12,906 nt of DNA from NCBI GenBank assembly GCA_017475875.1, contig JAFVET010000070.1, forward strand, positions 1 through 12,906. The letters run 5' to 3'. Within the stretch, counting starts at the first letter, position 1, and each line of letters opens with the position of its first letter. The DNA is from Candidatus Methanomethylophilaceae archaeon (lineage in GTDB: Archaea; Thermoplasmatota; Thermoplasmata; Methanomassiliicoccales; Methanomethylophilaceae). The notes below the pieces were generated by a model. The model was not told where the DNA came from and made no database searches. It saw nothing but the letters and a program-made list of their open reading frames with translations. Below, in pieces: positions 6,612-12,906 of the stretch. The position numbers and the translations under genes are program-made.

Positions 6612-7685
6612 ATGGTCCCGAAGAAACGGATAGATGAGATTTTGGACGGGTACGACCTTGATAACCTCACTATCGCGACCCTGTGCTCCCATTCGTCGCT
6701 TCAGATATTCCATGGAGCCAGGAAGATGGGTTTCAAGACCCTAGGCCTCACGGTCACTCACAGCACGAAGTACTACGACGCCTTCCCCTTGGCGAAACCC
6801 GACGACATCATCAAGTACTCGGACTTCGACGACATGGAGGAGAGGATCCCCGAACTTCTGGACCGCAACGTGATCCTCATCCCCCACGGGTCGTTCGTCG
6901 AATACATGGGCGCCCGCCGCTTCGGGGACTACGCCGTCCCGTCGTACGGGAACCGCGCGGTGCTCGGATGGGAATCCGACAGGGACAAGCAGAGGCAATG
7001 GATAACCTCCGCCGGCGTGCCCATGCCCAAACTCATCACCGACGCTCGCGACATCAGCGAGCCTGTCATGGTCAAATACCACGGAGCCAAAGGCGGAAGC
7101 GGATACTTCATCGCCAGGGACTATCCGGACTTCAAGATGGCCGTGGACCAGACCCAGCCTTACACGATACAGGAATACTGCCTGGGTACCAGGTACTACC
7201 TCCACTTCTTCTACGACCCGCTGAAGACCGACGGCTACCGTTGCGAACAGGGTGGTACCCTCGAGCTGCTGTCCATCGACCGCAGGGACGAGAGCAACAT
7301 CGACGAGATGTACAAGCTCGGTTCCATAGAGGAATCGAGGAGACACGGCCTCTACCCGTCGTTCGTCGTCACCGGCAACACCGCCGTGGTGATAAGGGAG
7401 TCCCTCCTCCCGAAGGCGTTCGACATGGCCGAGAGGGTCGTCAACAAGTCCTACGAGCTCTTCGGCGGAATGTGGGGCCCGTTCTGCCTCGAGACCGTCG
7501 TGAACGACAAGCTCCAGTTCAAGGTGTTCGAGATATCCACCAGGATAGTCGCCGGTACCAACCCGTTCATCTCCGGCTCCCCCTATGCCGACCTTATCTA
7601 TCCGGGACTCAGCACCGGTGGCCGTCTCGCCATGGAGATCCGCGATGCCGCGAAGAGCGGCCACATCAAGGACCTCATGACCTGA
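6612..7685 (+). CDS. purP: 5-formaminoimidazole-4-carboxamide ribonucleotide synthetase (formate-dependent AICAR ligase)
   Basis: A 357-residue ATP-grasp enzyme of archaeal purine synthesis. It forms FAICAR from AICAR, formate and ATP, replacing the folate-dependent PurH transformylase step. Visible blocks are IATLCSHSSLQIFHGARKMGF (residues 21-41) and PHGSFVEYMGA (91-101). The ATP-grasp glycine loop is VMVKYHGAKGGSGYFIARD (152-170), followed by IQEYCLGTRYYLHFFYDPL. The metal/ATP segment is WGPFCLETVV (288-297) with FEISTRIVAGTN (306-317). The length fits the family (about 340-370). Some archaea carry several PurP paralogues, and not all need be purine enzymes. The start at ATG 6612 is set by the TATA spacing. 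The phosphoglucosamine mutase-like gene follows after 18 bases on the same transcript. Confidence 0.92.
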   Translation: MVPKKRIDEILDGYDLDNLTIATLCSHSSLQIFHGARKMGFKTLGLTVTHSTKYYDAFPLAKPDDIIKYSDFDDMEERIPELLDRNVILIPHGSFVEYMGARRFGDYAVPSYGNRAVLGWESDRDKQRQWITSAGVPMPKLITDARDISEPVMVKYHGAKGGSGYFIARDYPDFKMAVDQTQPYTIQEYCLGTRYYLHFFYDPLKTDGYRCEQGGTLELLSIDRRDESNIDEMYKLGSIEESRRHGLYPSFVVTGNTAVVIRESLLPKAFDMAERVVNKSYELFGGMWGPFCLETVVNDKLQFKVFEISTRIVAGTNPFISGSPYADLIYPGLSTGGRLAMEIRDAAKSGHIKDLMT

Positions 7686-7703
7686 TCGTCGTGGGGCGGT
7701 CGC

Positions 7704-9071
7704 ATGGGACGTCTTTTCGGCACCAACGGTGTTCGTGGCGTTGTCAACTCCACAATCACACCAGAGATGGCCGCACAGGTCGGGAGGGCCGTCGCCAAGG
7801 TCTGCGGAGGCACCCTGGCCGTGGGCATGGACACGCGCGTGTCGTCCAGGATGCTCCTCGATGCGGTCTCGTTCGGGATCCAATCCTCTGGTTCCGACGT
7901 CCGCTTCCTCGGCGTACTACCGACACCAGCCCTGCAGTACTACGTGAAGAACCACGAGGACGTCAAGGGCGGGATAATGATAACCGCCTCCCACAACCCT
8001 CCCGAATACAACGGCATGAAATGCATATCGTCCGACGGTACCGAGATGTCGCTCCTCGAAGAGGAGAGCGTGGAGGAGCAGTACGGACGTGAACTGCCTG
8101 ACGCCCCGTTCCCGGAGATGGGGAGGTTCATCGAGGTCGAAGGCGCGATTGACGACTACCTCGACGGGATCTTGGGGAACGTGGATGTGGAATCGATCCG
8201 CTCCGCGGGACTGAAGGTATGCCTCGACTGCGCCAACGGGGCGGCCTGCTATACCACCCCGCTCCTCCTCGAGAGGTTGGGCGTGAAGGCCGTGACCTTG
8301 AACTGCGACCCGCAAGGCAGGTTCCCCGGCAGGGACAGCGAACCGACGGAGGAGAACCTGTCCGACCTGATGAGGATGACCAGGGACGTCGGCGCGGACC
8401 TCGGTATCGCCCATGACGGCGACGGCGACCGTTGCATATTCGTAACTGGCGAGGGGATGTACGTATCAGGGGACCGGTGCATAGCGATACTGGCACGTTC
8501 CATACTGGCGAAGAAACCGGGAAGGATCGTCGTCCCGGTGAACACCTCGTCCCTCGTGGAAGGTGTTGTGGTCGATTCCGGAGGTTCCGTGAGGTACACC
8601 CAGGTCGGGGCACCGATCGTCGCCAGGAAGATGCAGGAATACGACGCGGTGTTCGGAGGAGAGGAGAACGGGGGGATGATATTCCCAGAATTCCAATATT
8701 GCCGCGACGGAGCCATGGCCTGCGCCAGGATGCTCGAGTGCGTGGTCCGCGGAGGACCGCTCTCCGACATGATCGCCGCCCTCCCCAAATATTACACATC
8801 GAAAGTCAGCGTCGATTGTCCCGATAACATGAAATCACCTCTCCTCGAACATTTCCGTTCCAGGGCCGGCGACACCTGGAGGGAGGACATCGACGGGTTG
8901 AAACTGTTCTTCGAAGACGGGGGATGGGTCCTCTTGAGGCCGTCCGGATCGGAACAGGTGTTCAGGATATTCACGGAATCCAAAGACGAAGCTACATGCG
9001 AGGCCAGATCACAGGAATACGTGGAAGAGGCCCGCAGATATCTGGAAGGGACTCCGAGAATCAGTTCCTGA
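7704..9071 (+). CDS. glmM: Phosphoglucosamine mutase / phosphohexomutase
   Basis: A 455-residue alpha-D-phosphohexomutase with all four family motifs in order. The phosphoserine loop is TASHNP (T94-P99, catalytic S96). The Mg-binding loop is DGDGDR (238-243), the sugar-binding loop is GGEENGG (318-324), and the phosphate-binding loop is RPSGSE (412-417). The opening GRLFGTNGVRG is typical of archaeal GlmM-type enzymes. Such enzymes convert glucosamine-6-phosphate to glucosamine-1-phosphate for UDP-GlcNAc, but archaeal members may also act as phosphoglucomutase or phosphomannomutase, so the substrate is an inference. The last loop reads RPSGSEQ where GlmM usually has RPSGTEP, a small departure. 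It lies 18 bases after purP with only a weak G-rich ribosome site, and its 3' end overlaps the agmatinase-like gene by 11 bases. Confidence 0.88.
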   Translation: MGRLFGTNGVRGVVNSTITPEMAAQVGRAVAKVCGGTLAVGMDTRVSSRMLLDAVSFGIQSSGSDVRFLGVLPTPALQYYVKNHEDVKGGIMITASHNPPEYNGMKCISSDGTEMSLLEEESVEEQYGRELPDAPFPEMGRFIEVEGAIDDYLDGILGNVDVESIRSAGLKVCLDCANGAACYTTPLLLERLGVKAVTLNCDPQGRFPGRDSEPTEENLSDLMRMTRDVGADLGIAHDGDGDRCIFVTGEGMYVSGDRCIAILARSILAKKPGRIVVPVNTSSLVEGVVVDSGGSVRYTQVGAPIVARKMQEYDAVFGGEENGGMIFPEFQYCRDGAMACARMLECVVRGGPLSDMIAALPKYYTSKVSVDCPDNMKSPLLEHFRSRAGDTWREDIDGLKLFFEDGGWVLLRPSGSEQVFRIFTESKDEATCEARSQEYVEEARRYLEGTPRISS

Positions 9072-9939
9072 GGTTCTTGGCATGGACCACCATGACCTCG
9101 TTTATGTACCTGGCGGCCAGAATCGAGGTTATGCCTGCAGGATCGGCGGGGGGACATACCTCGACGACATCGAAACCGGCCAACCTGTCCCCGACGGCGT
9201 TTATGACTTTCTTGACGTCGTACGGCATGAGGCCGAACGGTTCGGGGGTACCGGTCCCGGGGGCGAACGCCGGATCGATCCCGTCTATGTCGACGGTAAG
9301 GTAGATGCGCTCGTTCTTCACGCTCTCGAGCGCTTTCTTTATCGCCCAATCGATGCCTTTGTCCATTATCTCGTACGAGCTGATGAACGGGACGGGATCG
9401 TCGCGATCGAGCTCCTCACGGGCTATCGCCCTGCATCCGAGGACGAACACGTTGTTCAGACCGAGATGGTCTGCGGCCCTGCGGGTTATGCATGCGTGGC
9501 TGTTCGGGGTCCCGAGATACTCGTCGCGAGAATCGAGGTGGGCGTCGATGGAGATCAACGCGATGTCGTCCTTCCGGAAATTACGGACGATGGGGATGTT
9601 GACCGTGTGCTCCCCGCCGATGGCGATCGTGAACTTTCCGTCACGGATGGCCGGCCCCATGCAGAAGTCGACCTCTTCGAACATGTCCTCGGGAAGGACG
9701 TAGTCGTCGCAGTTGCCGTAATCGCAGACCTGGAGTTCCGGTTGATCCAGACCGTGCTCGAAATGTATCTCTTCAAAATTGTAGGAAGCACGCCTCACCG
9801 CCGTAGGCGCCTCCCTGGCTCCCGCCTTGAAGCAGGAAGTATGGTCGTAGGGTATGCCGTAGATGACCACATCGGCACTGTCGTAGTCAGATTCAGCGCC
9901 CGCATACCCTATGCCATACGCGATCTTACCAGACCTCAC
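9061..9939 (-). CDS. speB: Agmatinase (ureohydrolase family)
   Basis: A 292-residue arginase/agmatinase-fold enzyme. The manganese site is complete: H111 in GGEHT, D132-A-H134-L-D136 in SIDAHLD, and D217-I-D219 in TVDIDGIDPAFAPGTGTPEP. The N-terminal block YGIPYDHTSCFKAGAREAP is also typical. The expected reaction is agmatine to putrescine plus urea, the archaeal route to polyamines. Formiminoglutamase or another ureohydrolase activity cannot be excluded by motifs alone, but the gene order favours agmatinase. It starts with GTG at 9937-9939, inside a GTGA overlap with the stop of aIF5A, and has no good Shine-Dalgarno sequence, so translation is probably coupled to aIF5A. The last 11 bases overlap the convergent glmM gene. 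Confidence 0.9.
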   Translation of the reverse strand: MRSGKIAYGIGYAGAESDYDSADVVIYGIPYDHTSCFKAGAREAPTAVRRASYNFEEIHFEHGLDQPELQVCDYGNCDDYVLPEDMFEEVDFCMGPAIRDGKFTIAIGGEHTVNIPIVRNFRKDDIALISIDAHLDSRDEYLGTPNSHACITRRAADHLGLNNVFVLGCRAIAREELDRDDPVPFISSYEIMDKGIDWAIKKALESVKNERIYLTVDIDGIDPAFAPGTGTPEPFGLMPYDVKKVINAVGDRLAGFDVVEVCPPADPAGITSILAARYINEVMVVHAKNLRN

Positions 9940-10313
9940 ATGATCTTGTATCTGCCCATGGCCACGAGGTAGAGGATCTCTCCGCCCTCTTCGAGGGGCT
10001 GCTCGTGGTCGGGGTTGATCTGGATCGAGATCTGCTCGAAGGTCTCGAGGTCCATGACCATGGCCTCGTCCCCGGAGATGGAAAGGACCTGTCCCTTCCT
10101 CTTGTCGATCATAGGCACCTGCACCTTGGTGCTCACAGGTCCGACGATTGACTTCTTGGCACCGGTGAAAATGCTGACCGCATCCACGTTCGCTTTTGCA
10201 GATCCGTGTTTTCCAGGCTTGGAGGTTGTGATCTTCACGATCTTACAAGGCTCGTCGTCGACGTTGACGTACCTTCCCTCTTTCAGTTCCCTGATCTCTT
10301 TCATCTCCCACAT
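9936..10313 (-). CDS. Translation initiation factor aIF5A (hypusine-containing)
   Basis: A 125-residue protein with the two-domain aIF5A layout. The N-terminal SH3-like domain reads MWEMKEIRELKEGRYVNVDD, followed by the exposed loop SKPGKHGSAKA with the modifiable lysine K35. The OB-like C-terminal domain begins near residue 68 (PMIDKRKGQVLSIS) and ends VAMGRYKIM. The protein relieves ribosome stalling, for example at proline runs, and acts after conversion of K35 to deoxyhypusine or hypusine using spermidine. The ATG at 10313 is chosen because the protein then begins MWEM as in other archaea and lies about 26 bases after a TATA box. The frame stays open upstream to 10355 but that extension crosses the promoter. 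The agmatinase gene follows with a 4-base overlap. Confidence 0.95.
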   Translation of the reverse strand: MWEMKEIRELKEGRYVNVDDEPCKIVKITTSKPGKHGSAKANVDAVSIFTGAKKSIVGPVSTKVQVPMIDKRKGQVLSISGDEAMVMDLETFEQISIQINPDHEQPLEEGGEILYLVAMGRYKIM

Positions 10314-10333
10314 TGATCTCACATCCTTTTCGT

Positions 10334-10344
10334 TTTTTTTTAAA
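10334..10344 (-). promoter_or_regulatory. TATA box of the aIF5A-agmatinase operon
   Basis: Minus-strand TTTAAAAAAAA is centred about 26 bases before the ATG at 10313, implying a leaderless message. Confidence 0.55.
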
Positions 10345-10351
10345 GATCGGC

Positions 10352-10552
10352 TCATGGCCGGTAGTTCACCACCCTAGAGGGGGTGTGCACGTACAGGTCG
10401 GACTGGATTCCATACCTCATGCTATCGGGGTCCCCTATGCTGGGGACGTTCTTAATGTTTGCCCAGAACCACGTTGGATTCCGGTTCACGAACGCCACAT
10501 GCATGGAGCATCCATAACCGGATGCCCCTTTTAGGGACGGGTGGTGGCACAT
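10352..10552 (-). CDS. Doubtful 66-codon frame, unknown
   Basis: The frame encodes 66 residues beginning MCHHPSLKGASGYGCS and ending SRVVNYRP, rich in aromatic and basic residues (FVNRNPTWFWANIKN). Third codon positions are rich in G and C, as in the genuine genes, and rare codons are not evident. An in-frame TGA lies directly before the ATG, however, and no Shine-Dalgarno sequence or convincing TATA box precedes it. The same DNA contains several inverted repeats. I do not recognise the protein. It may be a small real gene, the 3' remnant of a larger disrupted gene, or an accidental frame over a structured noncoding stretch. It ends just upstream of the aIF5A promoter. Confidence 0.25.
   Translation of the reverse strand: MCHHPSLKGASGYGCSMHVAFVNRNPTWFWANIKNVPSIGDPDSMRYGIQSDLYVHTPSRVVNYRP
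10366..10548. other. Hairpin-rich segment bounded by inverted CACCACCC
   Basis: CACCACCC at about 10366-10373 is inverted as GGGTGGTG at about 10540-10547. Inside lie GTCCCC/GGGGAC (10430-10435 with 10442-10447, 6-base loop) and GCATCC/GGATGC (10508-10513 with 10520-10525, 6-base loop), both perfect. Such nesting could fold into an RNA of about 180 bases. No known RNA family motif was recognised. Confidence 0.35.
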
Positions 10553-10644
10553 GACTCAGTGTGTGCTCGATGCGGATTGGAACACCCATGCCCAATTTTT
10601 GGGATGTACTCTCAAACCCGGCATAGTGGATCGTATCTATTCTT

Positions 10645-10674
10645 TAATCGATTCTAATCGATTCTAATCGATTA
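10645..10674. repeat. Three tandem 10-bp palindromic repeats
   Basis: TAATCGATTC occurs at 10645-10654 and 10655-10664, followed by TAATCGATTA at 10665-10674. Each unit contains the palindrome AATCGATT, and the 10-bp period places all three on one face of the helix. This is what a cooperative DNA-binding protein would use. No gene starts nearby on either strand: 10553-10850 contains no frame that I can support. Confidence 0.75.
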
Positions 10675-10850
10675 TCCAATATAATCAAAACCATACTGGC
10701 GATCATGATTGTGGTGGCGGTTGAGCCCGAAAACGTTCTCCATGGTGCCCAACCAGCGCTCCGCCAGAAGGGCCGGGCCGCCGCGAGCGTCCACAGTTCG
10801 TCAGCCAACGGCCCCCGGCTCCACCTCAGCTCTTTTGATGCCCTTGGGTT
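10675..10850. other. Gene-free stretch, possibly decayed coding DNA
   Basis: There is no supported gene. On the minus strand one frame, with an upstream TGA, reads ERWLGTMENVFGLNRHH before a stop near the palindromic repeats. It might be the tail of a broken gene, but no family was recognised and it has no start. Confidence 0.2.
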
Positions 10851-11057
10851 TCACTCTTTCGTCGACAGCAGTTTTGCGGTCAGCACGACGACGTATATCG
10901 GCAAAACTACCAACAAGGCCAACCCCAATAAATCTAGCCTAGCCCCGAGGTCATGGTTCGAAACAACCCCTCCGGCAATGAAACACAGCAATGCATCGGC
11001 TAGGAGGAGGAACCCACCCATTACCAGAATCATAATCCAAAATTGGCGCTTTTCCAT
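10851..11057 (-). CDS. Small two-span membrane protein, unknown
   Basis: A 68-residue protein. A short basic N-terminus (MEKRQ) precedes a hydrophobic span (about residues 6-31), a polar turn containing SNHDLGARL, a second span (about 42-63) and the tail KLLSTKE. Both ends should face the cytoplasm. The ATG at 11057 follows GTGATAG by a few bases, a partial match to the 16S rRNA 3' end. A TATA-like sequence near 11150-11160 could drive it with a leader of about 70 bases. It resembles no family that I can name. The isolated position between repeat-rich stretches suggests an accessory gene. The two clear spans and sensible start make it more likely real than the overlapping frames. Confidence 0.5.
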   Translation of the reverse strand: MEKRQFWIMILVMGGFLLLADALLCFIAGGVVSNHDLGARLDLLGLALLVVLPIYVVVLTAKLLSTKE

Positions 11058-11236
11058 GCTATCACGATATCGAAACGAATTTGTTCAAATGACCATCCAG
11101 TAACTGATCGCTTGAAACATCTTGCCCAATGGTGACATCCGTTAACATCCTTATGTATATGGATTATAAGTCCGTGTTGTTCTTTCAATAATGTTCCACT
11201 ATTGTGCATCAGGTATTGGCTAATATCATTGACATA

Positions 11237-11320
11237 GGTTTCCCGCAAAAGGAGAGCCGTCCCATCGGAATGAGGCGTTGCGGGTACAGTCCTTCGTTAT
11301 GGCACCTCGTGAGGGAAACC
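11237..11320. other. Foldable 84-base element with competing stems
   Basis: GGTTTCCC (11237-11244) is the exact inverse of GGGAAACC (11313-11320). CCCGCAA (11242-11248) is the exact inverse of TTGCGGG (11278-11284). The two stems share CCC at 11242-11244, so they exclude each other, as in switching RNAs. The element lies upstream of the repeats and the ATPase promoter. Neither strand has the loops of a tRNA. There is no supported gene in 11058-11429. Confidence 0.4.
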
Positions 11321-11325
11321 TGTGT

Positions 11326-11400
11326 GGAATGGATTGTCCGAAATTTATGGAATGGATTGTCCGAAATTTATGGAATGGATTGTCCGAAATTTATGGAATG
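11326..11400. repeat. Three exact 23-bp tandem repeats plus a 6-bp partial copy
   Basis: Identical units begin at 11326, 11349 and 11372, each starting GGAATGGATTGTCCG and ending AAATTTAT. A fourth copy stops after GGAATG (11395-11400), where the promoter sequence takes over. There are no spacers. The unit length is not a multiple of three, and the frame continuing into the ATPase is open through all copies only by chance, so it is not coding. Each unit also carries a TATA-like AATTTAT. Confidence 0.9.
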
Positions 11401-11408
11401 TATTTAAA
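11401..11408 (+). promoter_or_regulatory. TATA box of the ATPase gene
   Basis: TATTTAAA directly follows the 23-bp repeats and is centred about 26 bases before the ATG at 11430, so a leaderless start is predicted. The TFB-recognition position falls on the partial fourth repeat. Confidence 0.6.
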
Positions 11409-11429
11409 CTATTAAATAATCAACACATC

Positions 11430-12758
11430 ATGGGACTTGCACCCGAAGGGTATAAGCACAGGTTGATCGAAAAAGAGCTGGGTGAACAGTTGAGGGCGTT
11501 CGGGGGTGTGGTCATCGAAGGCCCCATGTGGTGCGGCAAGACCTGGCTCGGTATGAACGCATCCGAGAGTTCCTTCGAGGTAGGAAGCGTCGATGAATAC
11601 GGGCAGGATAACCGCGAACTCGCGGACATGAACGTTCGTCTCGCCATGGAGGGCAAGGAACCGCATCTGATCGACGAGTGGCAGGAGGTACCCAAACTGT
11701 GGGATGCTGTGAGATCCGATCTCGACCACAACCCTGGCAAGGGAAGGTACATCCTGACAGGTTCTTCCACGCCCAAAGAGAGAAAACCCCTGCATAGCGG
11801 AACCGGACGCATAAAGCACCTCAGGATGAGGACCATGTCCCTGTACGAATCGGAGGATTCGTCCGGAGATGTTTCATTGAGGGATATAATCGAAGGCCGC
11901 GCTCCGGAACTCGCAGGACACGGCACGCACCTGGAGCATCTTGTAGACCTGACGATGTCCGGGGGTTGGCCCGGCAATCTCGGTTTGCCGTATGCGGACA
12001 GGATCAATTCGGTAAAGGGATACCTGGAATCCGTGGTAACGAAGGCTTCGGAACTCGACGGTGTGCATAGAAAGGAATCGAACCTTTGGATGGCGGTCAG
12101 ATCCCTGGCACGCAACGAATCCACTCTGGCCGATGTCACCAAGATACACAACGATACGGGGGTGCCGATGGGTCCCGATATGCCGTTGATCCTGGATGAG
12201 AAGGTATCTGCGGAGAATACGCCGGTATCCTACGATACGGTCACGGATTACCTCGACGTATTGGACAGGTTGTTCCTGATCGACAACCAGCCGGCGTTCG
12301 ACCCCAATCTGAGGTCCAGCATCAGGGTCGGAAAGAGGGTCAAGAGACATTTCACAGACCCGTCTTTGGGAATAGCGGCGCTCAATGTCGGAAAAGAGAG
12401 GCTGACGAGGGATCTGAAGACCTATGGATTCTTTTTCGAGGCGATGTGCGAGAGAGACTTGAGCATATACGCGCGCACATTCGGTGCCCGGCAATACCAT
12501 TACAGGGACGATTCCGGCACCGAAGTGGATTCGATAATCGAGATGCCGGATGGAAGTTACGCGGCGATAGAGATAAAACTGGGTGCCAACAAGATAGACG
12601 AGGGTGCCGAGTCGCTCCTCAAGTTCAGGAACAAGATGGAGAAGCATAAAGCGAAGTCCGTTCCCTGTGCGATGTGCGTGGTGTGCGGTCTCACCAATAG
12701 GGCATATCTGAGGGATGACGGGGTGTACGTGGTACCTGTGACCATGCTGGGACCATGA
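11430..12758 (+). CDS. AAA_14/DUF4143 family ATPase
   Basis: A 442-residue protein. The N-terminal ATPase domain has Walker A GPMWCGKT (31-38), Walker B LIDEW (80-84) and sensor-1 strand LTGSS (109-113). A helical and winged-helix-like middle region (about 190-290) follows. The C-terminal DUF4143 domain contains a nuclease-like fold signature: EVDSIIE (365-371) followed by AAIEIKLG (378-385), which supplies the D...E-x-K pattern of PD-(D/E)XK folds. These proteins are numerous in gut methanogens and many bacteria, often strain-variable, and their role is unproven; mobile-element, defence or regulatory roles have been suggested. ATG 11430 is chosen from the promoter spacing; longer frames would start inside the repeats. 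All key motifs look intact. A gene starts 36 bases downstream on the same strand. Confidence 0.88.
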   Translation: MGLAPEGYKHRLIEKELGEQLRAFGGVVIEGPMWCGKTWLGMNASESSFEVGSVDEYGQDNRELADMNVRLAMEGKEPHLIDEWQEVPKLWDAVRSDLDHNPGKGRYILTGSSTPKERKPLHSGTGRIKHLRMRTMSLYESEDSSGDVSLRDIIEGRAPELAGHGTHLEHLVDLTMSGGWPGNLGLPYADRINSVKGYLESVVTKASELDGVHRKESNLWMAVRSLARNESTLADVTKIHNDTGVPMGPDMPLILDEKVSAENTPVSYDTVTDYLDVLDRLFLIDNQPAFDPNLRSSIRVGKRVKRHFTDPSLGIAALNVGKERLTRDLKTYGFFFEAMCERDLSIYARTFGARQYHYRDDSGTEVDSIIEMPDGSYAAIEIKLGANKIDEGAESLLKFRNKMEKHKAKSVPCAMCVVCGLTNRAYLRDDGVYVVPVTMLGP

Positions 12759-12794
12759 CATCATTCCATAGGAAGAACCAGAAGGTGAATCGGC

Positions 12795-12906
12795 ATGTCA
12801 TCCCCCACTCATATTGAAAACCCGGTGACTCCCGAGATCGCTGAATCTTCAAAAAGCAAACCTGAACCTTTCAAGGCGGGATTCGAAGTCCTCCGTAGCA
12901 TACCTA
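12795..12906 (+). CDS. N-terminal part of an unidentified protein
   Basis: The frame opens with ATG at 12795, preceded by AGGTGA (12783-12788) at good ribosome-binding distance, and stays open for 37 codons to the window edge. The visible part starts MSSPTHIENPVTPEIAESSK and is polar, becoming more hydrophobic at the end (KAGFEVLRSIP). It could be a cytoplasmic lead-in to a membrane protein or a domain linker, and no family can be named. It probably shares the ATPase transcript, although a separate promoter is possible. Confidence 0.5.
   Translation, partial: MSSPTHIENPVTPEIAESSKSKPEPFKAGFEVLRSIP

Noticed and set aside
6683..8092. Long open frame across purP and glmM in another phase
   Set aside because: It is a shadow frame produced by GC-rich codon bias; the protein is Arg/His/Pro-rich without domains.
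10314..10355. Upstream extension of aIF5A
   Set aside because: It crosses the TATA box, and aIF5A proteins normally begin at the MWEM-type start.
10549..10665. Tiny plus-strand frames, one with CARCG resembling half a zinc ribbon
   Set aside because: They are under 40 codons with no paired second knuckle, start signal or homology that I can recognise.
10953..10970. T-loop-like GGTTCGAAAC sequence
   Set aside because: It lies inside the small membrane protein gene and no matching stems surround it.
11030..11248. Minus-strand 72-codon frame overlapping the small membrane protein start
   Set aside because: It has no ribosome site and ordinary non-coding composition, and it conflicts with the more convincing two-span protein.
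11237..11320. tRNA, including a pyrrolysine tRNA, suggested by GGTTTCC/GGAAACC ends
   Set aside because: No T-loop motif, anticodon stem or D-arm can be drawn on either strand; only the terminal stem is tRNA-like.
11326..11400. CRISPR array
   Set aside because: The 23-bp units are directly adjacent with no spacers, and no cas genes are in the window.
11322..11429. N-terminal extension of the ATPase through the 23-bp repeats
   Set aside because: The promoter would then lie inside the gene, the repeat length shifts frame with copy number, and homologous ATPases begin close to the Walker A motif as the 11430 start does.

Overview
The window reads as archaeal chromosome. It carries RpoK, an archaeal-length uS2, MBF1 with its N-terminal zinc ribbon, a two-gene RPA locus, archaeal purP and a hypusine-type aIF5A. 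Promoters are TATA boxes, and several sit 24-27 bases before a start codon, which implies leaderless messages. The DNA is moderately GC-rich, uses AGG and ATA freely, and none of the 16 complete reading frames ends in TAG (14 TGA, 2 TAA). Together with the protein sequences this suggests Thermoplasmatota, probably a gut-type Methanomassiliicoccales (Methanomethylophilaceae) methanogen. That placement is inference, because no 16S, methanogenesis or pyrrolysine gene lies here.

Layout. 1-811: start of an exported metal-chelate ABC substrate-binding protein and a DUF998 membrane protein, both on the minus strand. 902-2869: information-processing block with MBF1, a convergent DUF2240 gene, then rpoK-rpsB behind one promoter. 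3024-3599: zinc-ribbon membrane protein, separated by a hairpin terminator from the minus-strand RPA operon (ssDNA-binding RPA followed by its RPA-associated partner, 5861-3622). 6002-6513: an Xre/HipB-type regulator under two in-phase operator dyads, followed by only a 51-residue stub of HipA. 6612-9071: purP (purine synthesis) and a phosphoglucosamine mutase-like gene. 10313-9061: aIF5A and an agmatinase-family gene, overlapping by 4 bases.

10356-11429 is a low-gene-density accessory stretch. It has a doubtful 66-codon frame, several inverted repeats, three tandem 10-bp palindromes, a small two-span membrane protein, a foldable 84-base element, and three exact 23-bp tandem repeats abutting a promoter. 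Then come an AAA_14/DUF4143 ATPase (11430-12758) and the start of one more gene.

Functionally, the RPA pair forms a replication/repair module. aIF5A with agmatinase links a translation factor to the polyamine route that can supply its hypusine modification. The most unusual material is regulatory or structural DNA: the hip operators with a decayed toxin, the ATPase repeats, the 10-bp palindrome array and a Z-DNA-prone tract upstream of rpoK. I did not find a clearly new multi-gene system.
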